In this document: positions 12,351 to 22,243 of the stretch, one piece after another
How positions within the stretch are numbered: position 1 is the first letter of the stretch
How the letters are laid out: the number at the start of each line of letters is the position of its first letter
NCBI GenBank assembly: GCA_036365515.1
Contig: CM070874.1
Coordinates: 51,304,583-51,368,582, forward strand
Source of the DNA: Torymus aiolomorphi
Taxonomy: Eukaryota > Arthropoda > Insecta > Hymenoptera > Torymidae
Direction: 5' to 3'
Length of the DNA: 64,000 nucleotides
Made by a program: the position numbers and the translations under genes
Notes under the pieces: generated by a model
Told to the model about the DNA's origin: nothing
Database searches by the model: none
The model's input: only the letters and a program-made list of their open reading frames with translations

Positions 12351-13050
12351 ATCCTAGTAAATAACGTAAATTTACGATGTTTCAGATACAACAGATCCAA
12401 GCCAAGGACAAATGCAGACACACCAGATTTACCTTCCCCTTACTAATCATTTTTCTTTCAGGATCACATCAAGAAGACGCACCTCATACACTAAACTCTC
12501 TCTCTCTCTCCTTTCACGCAAAAAGAGACGCAGCGACGTTATGCTGGCGGCTGATATTCAGTGCGCCTCAAAACCGCAACGAATCCCTGACCGGACCGGC
12601 TGGCGGATGCGGCGTCTCCCTCTGGGTGAATCTTTTTCCTCTAAAACTTTCTGCCGCATATCACCTTTACCTACCTATATAAATTACTCATCTATTTTTT
12701 CTGTCTAATAAAGTCATTCTACGCGTCTCAACAACTAACTTAAGATAAATGGGTTTTTACTCCTAGCGAGGTTTTTCCCCATTCTACACTCCACATAGTA
12801 GTCCAGCCATACAACCGTTTTTGCTCTATAACTTCTGATAGTGTGGAAATGCCCTCACAGGGTAACGCACAACTTCCTCTTTCTGGTTTCCTTCTTTAAG
12901 GAGAGGTAACTGGAATCGCCCAGGCTCCTCCTACGTGGATTCATTTCTACGTAAGGGGCTCCTGGACGGTGATCCGGGCAGGCTGTACCTCACTGGTAGG
13001 GGGCGACGGAGGGGGCCCCCACCATCCCTTCTTTCTTCCTTCTTTCTTTT
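12351..13050 (+). other. LINE 3' UTR
   Basis: This 700-bp stretch has no coding. AATAAA lies near 12706 and the sequence ends in a CTTT/CCTT-rich tract at about 13027-13050. Short open frames here are chance. Confidence 0.7.
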
Positions 13051-13498
13051 CCGTTCGAACGACTCTTTACGGAGAGTCAATATGACAAGGATTACCTTGA
13101 TTTTGATATCTGAGCTCACTAGGCTTAATCGATAAGGTGCCGACAGTCATGTATGGCAGTCCGCCGGGTACAACTCCTTACCTAGGATTGTTTGCCACTG
13201 ACTCTGCTGTGCGATGACACAGCGCTAAATAAGATGCTAAACCTCTATAAGATGTTTTCACGAAAATTGTCCGTAGTAGTAACTACAACATTCCTGTAGT
13301 AGTAACTACAAAATTCCTGTAGTAGTAACTACAAAATACCTGTAGTAATCACTATACAATTCCTGTAGTAATTTTGTGTGGTCATAACTACAGTCCGAAA
13401 TTACTACAGTATTTTTCAGTAGTTATTGTATAGTAACTACTACAGAACTGTTACTACAGCGTTTGTGTAGTAATAGCTACAGCATCTTTTCGTAAGGG

Positions 13499-13830
13499 GA
13501 TGCGCAAAGTTCGATTTTGCACACTCCGTTAGGAAATAGTACATTCGTCGCAGCCCTCAGGCAACAAACTCCGCTCGTACCCGAATCACCTACTTTACGC
13601 ACTCGTATCATATACTATTTTCCTATCGAGCTGTGTAATATTCGAGCCTGCACACCTACGCTACACGTACCTATGCGCGCAAACGACCACTCTTCCACAC
13701 GCTGAGACGTGCGTGTAGAAAAGTAGCTGAACGTGTGGAGATGAATCACTCCCGCACGCTCAGTTACTTTCCCACACGCTCCTTTCAGCGTGTAGAAAAG
13801 TGGCAGTTTGCACACGATGATAGGAAAAAT
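13499..13830. other. Right flank of the foldback element
   Basis: Continues the GC-punctuated dispersed repeat seen before 7302, for example TAGGAAATAGTACATT and repeated CACACGC / GCGTGT motifs at 13680-13810. Repeated CACGCT/AGCGTG words give several small hairpins. No gene is supported. Confidence 0.4.
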
Positions 13831-14250
13831 GGGGGGTCCAGAGTTTCGACGATTCACTATTCAATTGAAATCAACTATAGACGTTTTTCAGTTCGACATA
13901 TGATAATACAGATTGTTCTTAATTTCGAATTCTAAATTACGAAAATCATATTTACGAATATAACACTTCACCTACTGTCCAAAACATCGAATTTCATTAA
14001 TAGAATTTTAATAGGGGCACAATATAGACATTTCGAAATAAATGATTAGAAACAGGTTATATTTGCTTTGAGATCGTATGGATGAAATTCGATGTTTTGG
14101 ACAGTAGGTGAACTGTTACATTCGAAAATATGATTTTCGTAATTTAGAACGTCAAAATTAAGAACAATCTGCATTCCCATATGTCGAACTGAAAAACGTC
14201 TATAGTTGACTTCAATTTTATAGTGAATCGTCCAAACTCTGGACCCCCCC
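13831..14250. mobile_element. Palindromic MITE (GGGGTCCAGAGTTT ends)
   Basis: The left end GGGGGGTCCAGAGTTTCGACG and right end CGTCCAAACTCTGGACCCC are inverted. The arms continue inward through TTCACCTACTGTCCAAAACA and its complement around a loop of about 100 bp near 14035. A partial relative lies at 15520-15805. No target duplication could be fixed because both ends sit in G or C homopolymers. Confidence 0.8.
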
Positions 14251-15302
14251 CCTCCCCCCCGGAAAAATACTGTTCGATGCACGAGCGGGAAGGGGATTTT
14301 AACCTTGTGTGACCAAACGAGGATAAAATCACTTTCACACACTAGTATCGAAATATACTAGTATGCAATTTGGGCGCGTACGTCTTGCACTAACAATGAT
14401 CGCAAAGCGAAACTCATCCCTGCGCACCCGTACGTGAAGTAAACTTCACGCCCTTGTTGCTAAAACTACTATTATCGTGCAGTTAGTATTTTTCAATTCT
14501 TTCTTTAAAAAATGAAATTAATAATGATTATTGAAGTATTATTGCACTTATAATGTTTACAAATATTACTGCGCAATAAAAACGAAATGAACAATTAATA
14601 GTCAAGTAAAAATGAGTGCGGAATAAGATATTGCAAAACGAATGTTTATAAATCAAATATGAATAAATTACAGTTATAAATTGGATTACAATCAAATAAT
14701 TAAAATGCAGCTATAGCTTATAATTAACTAATTAAATATAGAGATGTATAACTTACAAAACTTTATTGCTGACGCCAAATATATCATAATTACAATTTAC
14801 CTGCAACAAAAAGCAATACAATTTATTATTATAGATAATATTAATTTATAAAAAAAGTTTAATTAAATTTTCAACTACATTGTGTAATAAGAAGTTCCTA
14901 AGTGTTTCAATGTTATTTTTATATTGTTTCTAGTTTAACTTTAAAAGAATACATGAATTTAACTGCTCCGATGATACGTTTCTCCAATAATAAGAAGAAC
15001 GCGTACACGCAAAGTACTATTACAACGTTCCATCATTTCCCAAGCGTTCACTGCAGATCACTAACCGTTCTAATACCTAAATCAGGTGCGTGATTTAAGC
15101 AATGCGCGCCAGTTATTTGTAATAGTTTCGTCTGTTAAATTTTTGAATGGCCTTATACTCTAGATATTTTGGGTTATTATCCACAAAAAAGTCAACTGTG
15201 CTCGCATATAACAACTTGTATATATATAAATGATTAACTTTTATGGCATATTAAACTTTTGACACCACCGTGGAGAGAAAAATGAGAGAGAGACAGAGAG
15301 AG

Positions 15303-15338
<36 letters not shown>

Positions 15339-15519
15339 GCTTACAAATATTGAATCACGGCAAAAATTTAGGAAAACTCGTGAGAGAATCGCGTTCTTAC
15401 ATTTCGCGATAGTAGACAACTATAATAAATTGCAATTATTAAATATTCACCGCCCATGAAAAAAAATAGTCTGGCTAAAGTCTGGTTTTTGTGTGGCTCA
15501 GGAACTCAGGATAGCAGTT
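14251..15519. other. AT-rich DNA, no gene seen
   Basis: After a poly-C/poly-G boundary comes a short GC-richer patch (14340-14460, with GCGCGTACG and ACGTGAAGTAAACTTCACG), then plain AT-rich DNA. The short frame at 14902-15093 has no recognisable content. Confidence 0.4.
15275..15338. repeat. (GA)n microsatellite
   Basis: GAGAGA runs with minor interruptions, longest from about 15306 to 15337. Confidence 0.95.
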
Positions 15520-15805
15520 AACCTACTGTCCAAAACATCGAATTTCATCAATACGATCTCAAAGCAAATATAACCTGTTTCTAATGATTTATTTCGAAAT
15601 GTCTATATATTGTACCCCTGTTAAAATTCTATTAATGAAATTCGATGTTTTGGACAGTAGGTGAAGTGTTACATTTGTAAATATGATTTTCGTAATTTAG
15701 AATTTCGAAATTAAGAACAATCTGCATTATCATATGTCGAACTGAAAAACATCCATAGTTGACTTCAATTTTATAGTGAATCGTCGAAACTCTGGACCCC
15801 TTCCC
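15520..15805. mobile_element. One-armed copy of the 13.8-kb MITE with centre inverted
   Basis: The right arm and terminal CTCTGGACCCC match 13831-14250, but the left outer arm is missing and the central segment between the two ACCTACTGTCCAAAACATCG copies runs in the opposite orientation. The missing arm shows loss, and the flipped centre fits recombination between arms. Confidence 0.75.
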
Positions 15806-16718
15806 CGTATAAAAACGGAAACTATGATAAAATCATTAAAAAAGCCTTCTAAAAGGTTAAATTATGTGGCAAGTATACATGTTTTAATTTAAAGAAAAAT
15901 AAATTTAATCATTATTAATAATTCACCTACGCTTTCTCCTGCCATCATCGATGTCAATTAAATTTGTTAGAACAAAACAAGAAATTTTTTAAATAAGAAA
16001 ATTCATGCCCTCCAAGCTCGTGAAAATAATTCACAAAATTGTGCATAAAAAAGTAATGAAGTCAAATATGAAGTAGACAAGTATTTTTATTCCCTTTATA
16101 TAAGTTGAATTTAACGGACCATTGATTGAAACCCGAATACATCAACAAAAATATTTCGTTAATGTTCACTAGATATTGTTGTCTAGATTGTATGTAGTCC
16201 TCAAATATTCCTGTACTTAATACTCTAACCACTTTTTAAAAGAAGTTTATTTTTTGTGAATGCTCAATCTAGAAACGCTACTTTTTACATATCAAGGAGC
16301 GCGGGAGCGCTCTGAAGGCAAGTTATCCAATGTAGAAATGCCTTAGGGCCGACCGTCCTATTCATACATTGAAATGGACTATGCAGATCTTTAGTTGTTT
16401 GTATCTTTTCAATGTATCACTTAAACACATATATATTTAGCTTGATTAAAAGCTATTTAATTGTACTACACAAATCAAAAAGTTTCATTCGAAAAGAATA
16501 TCTTAATGTAAAGATATTGGACATAAAAAAATTTTTACGGTCATTTACGATTCCCAAGTTTTTCTTCGCTCTTTTCTTCAGACACACATCCGTTCTTCTA
16601 AAAGTCACTTCCGGCCATTCTAAATGGCTATTGGCTAATACCTAGTACTCTACTATATATATCTGTGTGCATGCGTGCCTGGCGCTGGCGCGTGTATAGT
16701 GCGTGTATGTGTGTAAGA
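15806..16718. other. AT-rich DNA with a copy of a dispersed repeat
   Basis: No gene is supported. The hairpin CAAGGAGCGCGGGAGCGCTC (about 16294) with flanking CTGAAGGCAAG recurs in antisense near 43320-43352. The frame at 16412-16645 has no recognisable motif. Confidence 0.4.
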
Positions 16719-16794
16719 GAAAGAGATATAACAACACAAAAAAATTATTGTGATTGCAAAATAACCTCGAAATATCGACGTAAGTGGTATATTT

Positions 16795-16878
<84 letters not shown>

Positions 16879-17610
16879 CACGGATCATCTTGCGTTAGAG
16901 ATGTTTATAATATTCGTTAAAATAATTAAAGAATCTCAAGAAGTCGACTGATGAAAAGAATTTATTCACGAGCATCGATGGGGCAATACCTGTTTTTAGA
17001 TAAGTATTAAATGACTAAATGTTAAATGGTCATTTTAAAAGACTTGATACTTTGTAAGAATTTTTTATTTGCAGATAGTCAAGAAGATTATTTTGGAGTA
17101 AGTAAAACAAATATGATGAGGTAAAGATCATTATTCACTACTTGTCAATTTCAAGATAATTATATCTCTAAAAGCTAAAGACAGTAAGAATATCACTGAA
17201 TCAAGAATCTTATATACTCGACTCGAAAAGAAAGAGAGAGAGAGAAGATATAATAAAACGAACAACAACAATTGTAATTCTAAAATAACCTCGAATTTGG
17301 TATGGTTATGTATTTTTATAATTCAAATCAGCTGATGGCATGGCATCATATACTTTTATATATAAAGTATTATTTTTTTATACTAGAAGATATATCATGA
17401 AAAATTTAATTATGATGAAAGATCTAATTCATAATGAAAGATTCAAAGATATAAAAAAGTCAACTAATAAGAATTTACCTACGTGCATCAAAGGGGCAAA
17501 TAACTTTTATTAGATAAGCATTGAACAGCTAAATTTTAAATGGTTACAATCATTTAAAAAAAAATTGATACTTTGTGTGAATTTTTTTATATTTACAGAT
17601 TATACAAGAT
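16719..17610 (+). repeat. Diverged tandem duplication with (TA)n
   Basis: About 16719-17110 and 17232-17610 are two copies of one unit. Shared phrases include AAAATAACCTCGAA and TTGATACTTTGTNNGAATTTTTTAT followed by a TTGCAG or TTACAG, which looks like a splice acceptor. Copy one contains a long TA run at 16798-16874. An antisense copy of the AAGTATCAATT end lies at about 42785-42910. The duplication sits directly upstream of the POLR3B-like fragment. Confidence 0.6.
16798..16874. repeat. (TA)n microsatellite
   Basis: Uninterrupted TA repeats of about 77 bp. Ile-Tyr open frames on both strands through it are artefacts. Confidence 0.97.
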
Positions 17611-17689
17611 TTTTCACAGTCATTGAAATTCGATTTTGAATTGACTTGGATGGTTGTACAACGTAGACAAATGCTGAAAGCCTTATTCA

Positions 17690-17996
17690 TTCTATTTTGA
17701 ATATGTAATATAGCCAATAATGTTGAAGTGTTCTAATTGTGTATTGTCTGAAAAATCTAATTTTGAATTAGCAAAAATGAATGAGTGCCCTCATGACCCT
17801 GCTGGTTATTTTATTATTAATAGACAAGAAAAAGTTATTTTAATACAAGAACAGACGCTTAGGAATAGAATTATATTAAAGAAGATAGTAAGAATATATT
17901 ACTACTCAAGAAAGAAAAACCAAACCAATATTAGCCTATGGAAGAGCAGGCAAATACTATTTACGACACAATATTTTTCAAGATGTATCAATTAAT
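17690..17996 (+). pseudogene. RNA polymerase III second-largest subunit (POLR3B/RPC2) fragment
   Basis: RPC2 is the second-largest subunit of nuclear RNA polymerase III. From [11 protein letters not shown] (17711 on), through [12 protein letters not shown], to EKVILIQEQ and RNRII, this stretch matches the RPC2 region that in animal homologues reads, from memory, IMLRSSNCVL, NECPLDPGGYF and [16 protein letters not shown]. After a frameshift near 17900-17940 a further homologous run, GKYYLRHN, appears in the next frame (about 17949-17972). A TAG precedes PIM in frame at about 17708-17710. The usual acidic or Gly codons after NRII are replaced by AT-rich sequence. This is a decayed fragment. A TTTACAG splice-acceptor-like site near 17600 leaves open whether it derives from a genomic duplication rather than a retrocopy. 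Confidence 0.75.
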
Positions 17997-18299
17997 CTAT
18001 ATATCCTCAACATGAAAATTTTTCATGAGATATAATTTTAGAAGAATATTAAAAATTTGTCTTCATATTTGACAGGATGAATAGAGGATTTGAATGTCAA
18101 TGAAGAAAATGACAGTTTCATTGCTTTCAATGAATAACACATAAATTAAACAACTAAGATGTTTATTTAGACAGTATTGGACTCAAAGTACGAAAAAAGT
18201 ATTATGTTTTGAAATAAGTTTTTCAAAATAAGAAAAGAAAATTGTGATTTTCATAGTTCGTCTATCTTTAAAAATTATATTGATAATAAAAATGTTCTG
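17997..18299. other. AT-rich DNA downstream of the POLR3B fragment
   Basis: No further POLR3B motifs were recognised. A short in-frame run near 18080-18140 (IEDLNVNEENDSFIAFNE) is open but unrecognised. Confidence 0.3.
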
Positions 18300-19160
18300 A
18301 TTATTAAAAAATGACATCTAATCAGTGTTTTATGTAATAAATAAAATAAAATACCGGTATGATGTGTTGCAAGAAGTGCATATATAATCAAATATTATTG
18401 ATAACAAATAACATGGTGATTAAAAAATGACATCTAATCAGTGTTTTGTGAAATATAAAAAAAATAAAATACTGGTAAAATGTGTTGCATGAAGTGTAAT
18501 ATCAAATTTTAAAACTTCTACTTAAAATCAGTTTGAAATGTTTTGAGAGTAGAACAAGTGTGTATTAATAAATAATTATGTGTTATGAGGTTCATAAACT
18601 TCATAATAAGCTTTTGCAAAGAAGAAAATATTGCTGAGTGACACATGAGGTTATAAATATACAATATAATTTTCAGTGTTTTGTCTAATAATAAATAAAA
18701 TATAGTACAGATATGACGTGTTACATGAAGTGTTTATAATTAAATTTTAAAACTTCTATTAAAAATCAGTTTCAAATGTTTTGAAAATAGCTCAATTGTG
18801 TATTAATAAATAATTACATGTATGAGGTTCATAAACTTGATAATAAGCTTTTGCATAGTAGAAAATATTTTTGAGTGACACGCGAGGTTATATTATAAAT
18901 ATACAATATAATTTTCAGTGTTTTATGTAATAATAAATAAAATATTATACTGGTATGACGTGTTACATGAAGTGTTTATAATTAAATTTTAAAACTTCTA
19001 TTAAAAATCAGTTTCAAATGTTTTGAGAATAGAATAAGTGTGTATTAATAAATAATTACGCGTTATGAGGTTCATACACTTCATAATAAGCTTTGGCATA
19101 GAAGAAAATATTGCCGAGTGACACGTGAGGATATAAATATACAATATAATTTATGATGCC
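18300..19160. repeat. About 240-bp tandem repeat, three full copies and partials
   Basis: The unit marker CAGTGTTTTNTGTAATAA recurs at about 18322, 18437, 18675 and 18917, giving a 238-242-bp period after a shorter first copy. Other shared blocks are GTGTTACATGAAGTG, AAACTTCTATTAAAAATCAG and TATACAATATAATTTTCAG. Copies differ at many bases, so the array is old. Confidence 0.85.
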
Positions 19161-20040
19161 TATTTGAAATATTGGTCTGAGACTTGGTTTAAAAAGCATC
19201 TGTCATCTGTAAAAAACTTAGTCGATATCAGTGCTGTGCTCTTGTACATATTTATTCAAGTGCCAATGAAAAGATTATGTCTAATGAACATGGAAGTACT
19301 GAAAAGAGCAAAAATGATGTGTTATTGCAAAAATTTCAAGGAATGGAAGTGCTCAGTTAATCTATTTTATGATTTTCTCACGGTAGGAGATGTCAAAATA
19401 TTTCAGAGAAGCTTTTAGTACATATTTTTCTATACAAGATTTAGATAATAATAATGTTTAATTCATCAACTGGTTGTGTTTTTAATTTTACAAGATTATG
19501 TGTATGATGAAACAAAAATATTATGAAAAAGAAATATGTGGATACCAAAATAATGAAACGAATTCCAGCTTTAGAATGTGCAATAGAAGGCTAGAGGTAA
19601 ATTTTAGTATAAATTTAATAATGTAATAATAATTTGTCAAAAAACAAGAGCAAATGGATGCATAAGAGTGTTTTGTGAAAAAACTTAGTATCAGATGCTG
19701 TTACGTAAGGGTAGTTAACTTGGAAAACTTTGAGCTTCGCATTTTGTAAAGGCTAGAAGATTAAGTGATATCAGAGAAATAGATGCGAAAGAGTAGTTTT
19801 TAAAAAACTTTGTATCGCCTGCTGCTATGGAAATAGCAGTTGACATAAGAACTCAACTTTTCAGCCAACTTTGAGCTTCGAGTTTTATAAAAGGAAGAGA
19901 ATCAGGTGATACAGAGATTTGAATTCTACTTCTGAGAACTTGTACTTTTTTCTTTTATCCTTGCGATAGCTACAAAGAATAAATATATTATTGTTATCTA
20001 TTTTAACAACTTCAAATTCTCTGTTGACATAATAATAAAA
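19161..20040 (+). other. Unclassified; one ORF and a diverged tandem duplication
   Basis: An open frame at 19164-19418 (84 codons, starting MKYWSETWFKKHL) is AT-rich and unrecognised; it may be a further decayed exon. Two diverged copies of a unit of about 120 bp sharing CTTTGAGCTTCG and a following GATTAAGTGATA or AATCAGGTGATA lie near 19690-19770 and 19810-19905. Confidence 0.3.
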
Positions 20041-21125
20041 ATTCCTTACCGAAAAAAATCATATGATTTATCATATGATTTCTCATATGATTTATCATAA
20101 AACTTGTCATATGATTAATCATGAGATATTTTCGAGAAAATCATCTTATAATTTGTCATATGATAAATCATATGATTTATTTGATAGCCCCTTTACAATG
20201 GGGACTGAAAATTTTTCGCCATATCTGCGTTAAAGAAATTAATTTTGTTTTAAGGATTTATTTTAAAACATATAATAGAAATAATTTAAATTATGAGATT
20301 TATTATTTGATGCGACATATTATTTGTCATGTGATTTATCACATGATTTATCATATAATTTGTCATATTATGATGTTTTATATGATAAATCATATGATAA
20401 ATCATATGATAAATCATATGATAAATCTCATAATTTAAATTATTTCTATTATATGTTTTAAAATAAATCCTTAAAACAAAATTAATTTCTTTAACGCAGA
20501 TATGGCGAAAAATTTTCAGTCCCCATTGTAAAGGGGCTATCAAAAACAAGGCAAGCCTTATAATTCGGACTCTTCGTTAAGAGTCATTTGAACGGTAGAC
20601 TGACACGGCTTATATACTCTTGGCCATCCAGTATATCCACATAAAGCACTACGAGCGTCGCCTATCACAAGTTCCCCTTTGTCACCGCTATGCGGCGCTC
20701 CGGTAGTGCTTTCTGTAGATACACTGAATGGCCGAGAGTATATAAGCCATGTAAGTTAACTGTTCAAATGACTCTACGAAGAGCTCGAATTACAAGGCTT
20801 GCCTTGTTTTTGATAGCCCCTTTACAATGAGGACTGAACATTTTTCGCCACATCTGCGTTAAATAAATTAATTTTGTTTTAAGGATTTATTTTAAAACAT
20901 ATAATAGAAATAATTTTAATTATTCGATTTATTATTTGATGGGACATGTTATTTGTCATGTGATTTATCACATGATTTATCATATAATTTGTCATATCAT
21001 GATGTTTCATATGATAAATCATATGATTTATCATATGACAAATTATAAGATGATTTTCTCGAAAACATCTCATGATTAATCATATGACTAATCATATGAC
21101 TAATCATATGATAAATAATATGAAA
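20041..21125. repeat. Nested palindrome complex rich in ATCATATGAT words
   Basis: The outer parts consist of repeated ATGATAAATCATATGATTTA words. A block starting GATAGCCCCTTTACAATG appears three times: forward at about 20183, reverse at about 20430-20545 and forward again at about 20811, so 20183-20545 is one palindrome and the block pairs again across the centre. The core, about 20548-20810, is a second palindrome with GCAAGCCTT / AAGGCTTGC ends. Its AAGAGTCATTTGAACGGT resembles AAGAGTCGTTCGAACGGT in the foldback element at 7302. It abuts the truncated gypsy 5' LTR and may have caused the truncation. Confidence 0.75.
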
Positions 21126-21292
21126 CAATTAGTTGGAAAGCAAAGTTCGTGTGCGATCTTCGCGTTGTTTTCGGGATTCCAGGAGCAGATCCCCGGGCAA
21201 GTCATTTTAGTCTGACACCCGCGGCACCGTGTTCTAGGGCATCGCTGGCCTGTGGCTTGTTGGGATTTTCCCCTACTAGCCATCCTGTTACA
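21126..21292 (+). repeat. 5' LTR remnant (last ~167 bp)
   Basis: Starts at CAATTAGTTGGAAAGC and ends GTTACA. It matches 31671-31833 of the 3' LTR with a few substitutions. The first ~900 bp of the LTR are absent, so the promoter part is lost. Confidence 0.9.
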
Positions 21293-21310
21293 ACTGGCGC
21301 CACAACGTTT
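21293..21310 (+). promoter_or_regulatory. Putative tRNA primer-binding site
   Basis: Immediately inside the LTR the sequence reads ACTGGCGCCACAACG. The TGG start directly after the LTR is as expected for pairing to the CCA end of a tRNA. The primer tRNA was not identified. Confidence 0.6.
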
Positions 21311-21941
21311 TGGGGGTGGAGAAGGACCCGCGGCGCGTACGTGATACGCGGCGAAGCTTGGCGCGAAGAAGCTCAGCAGCGTAGCTGAGTATAAGCTGCA
21401 AAGAAAGGCTCTTCGTGCCGCAGCTCGTAGGCGCGTGTGTGCGTGTGCGTGACACAGCCTTGCTGTTGCGAGAGTGCGGTCGAGAGGTTAGGCAAGCGAT
21501 AGCCAATAACCCTCGACCAAGAGTGCCGACGAGGAGAGATCTTGATCGCGAAATTTTTGTACGTGGGTAATTGTTTTTAACAATTAAAATTTTTTTTTTA
21601 ATAACAATTAACTTTTTTTAACGACAAAAATTTTTTTTTAACCGATAATTAATTTTTTTTTAATTAATTTTTTTCTCGACTCGAAAATTTTTTTTTCTCC
21701 TCTCGTATTTTCGATACAAATTATTCTTTAGTGGACGAAAAATAAAATTTTTTTTCTTTGCTCGTGCTGTTAGTAGAAAAACGAGAGAAAGTCGGCAGGC
21801 ACGCTCGGAACAAAAAGTTGACTGTGCGCCCGAGTAATAACTCGAGCGCAAAAATCCCCTCGAACTTTAAAATTGTTTTTTTATTTTTTTAGGTGAAAAT
21901 GTATTTATTTTTTGTGTTTTTTGGTGATATTGTCCGTTTTG

Positions 21942-21978
<37 letters not shown>

Positions 21979-22243
21979 TTACAAGTGGGAGTAGTTGAGC
22001 GTAATTAATTACAAATAGTAATTAATTACAAAAATAGCTTTTGTTCTTTTAGAGCCGCGTACGGGAAACCCTCGTGCGTTATCGAGGTTAAGAGCAACCG
22101 CCGTAGCTCTTAGAAAATAACCCGGGTTCGCGTTGAAAAAGCTAGCTCACGGGTTGAATAGGCAATCTCTCTCTGCCATCAATACAGATACTACTCGCGC
22201 TAGTAAAATAAGTTCGTGGGGAAGCGCACAGCCAATTGACACC
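21311..22243 (+). other. Gypsy leader region
   Basis: No coding. It has a GC-rich part to 21540, a run of TTTTTTTTAA-type repeats at 21580-21720 and a (TA)n tract at about 21945-21973, ending just before the gag ATG. Confidence 0.6.

Larger units (their letters stand above)
7967..13050 (+). mobile_element. Jockey-type non-LTR retrotransposon, near full length
   Basis: A 5084-bp LINE with a 5' UTR, ORF1 (gag-like, three zinc knuckles), an overlapping ORF2 (apurinic-type endonuclease and reverse transcriptase) and a 3' UTR, bounded by an 11-bp target duplication. It ends in a pyrimidine-rich CTTTCTTCCTTCTTTC tract rather than poly(A). The two-ORF plan, the knuckle spacing and the endonuclease and RT motifs fit the Jockey group. 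Clade assignment below that is an inference. Inactivating changes are few, which suggests a fairly recent insertion. Confidence 0.9.
7302..13498. mobile_element. Foldback (FB-like) element carrying a nested LINE
   Basis: The ends CCCTTACG (7302) and CGTAAGGG (13498) begin long inverted arms. Left arm 7302 to about 7812 matches the reverse complement of about 7893-7966 joined to 13062-13498. Without the LINE and one copy of its duplication the element is about 1.1 kb and folds on itself almost end to end. As in Drosophila foldback elements, the arms carry short subterminal tandem repeats. No transposase is present, so mobilisation would need one supplied in trans. Clear flanking target duplications were not found. 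The inner region resembles 20548-20810, so a second relative lies in this window. Confidence 0.8.

Noticed and set aside
16642..16898. Ile-Tyr frames on both strands
   Set aside because: Produced by the (TA)n tract.
16940..16975. CTGATGAAAAG as another hammerhead core
   Set aside because: No CGAAAC strand or stem II follows.
20121..21073. Frames rich in Ile, His and Met
   Set aside because: Translations of ATCATATGAT palindromic words on both strands.
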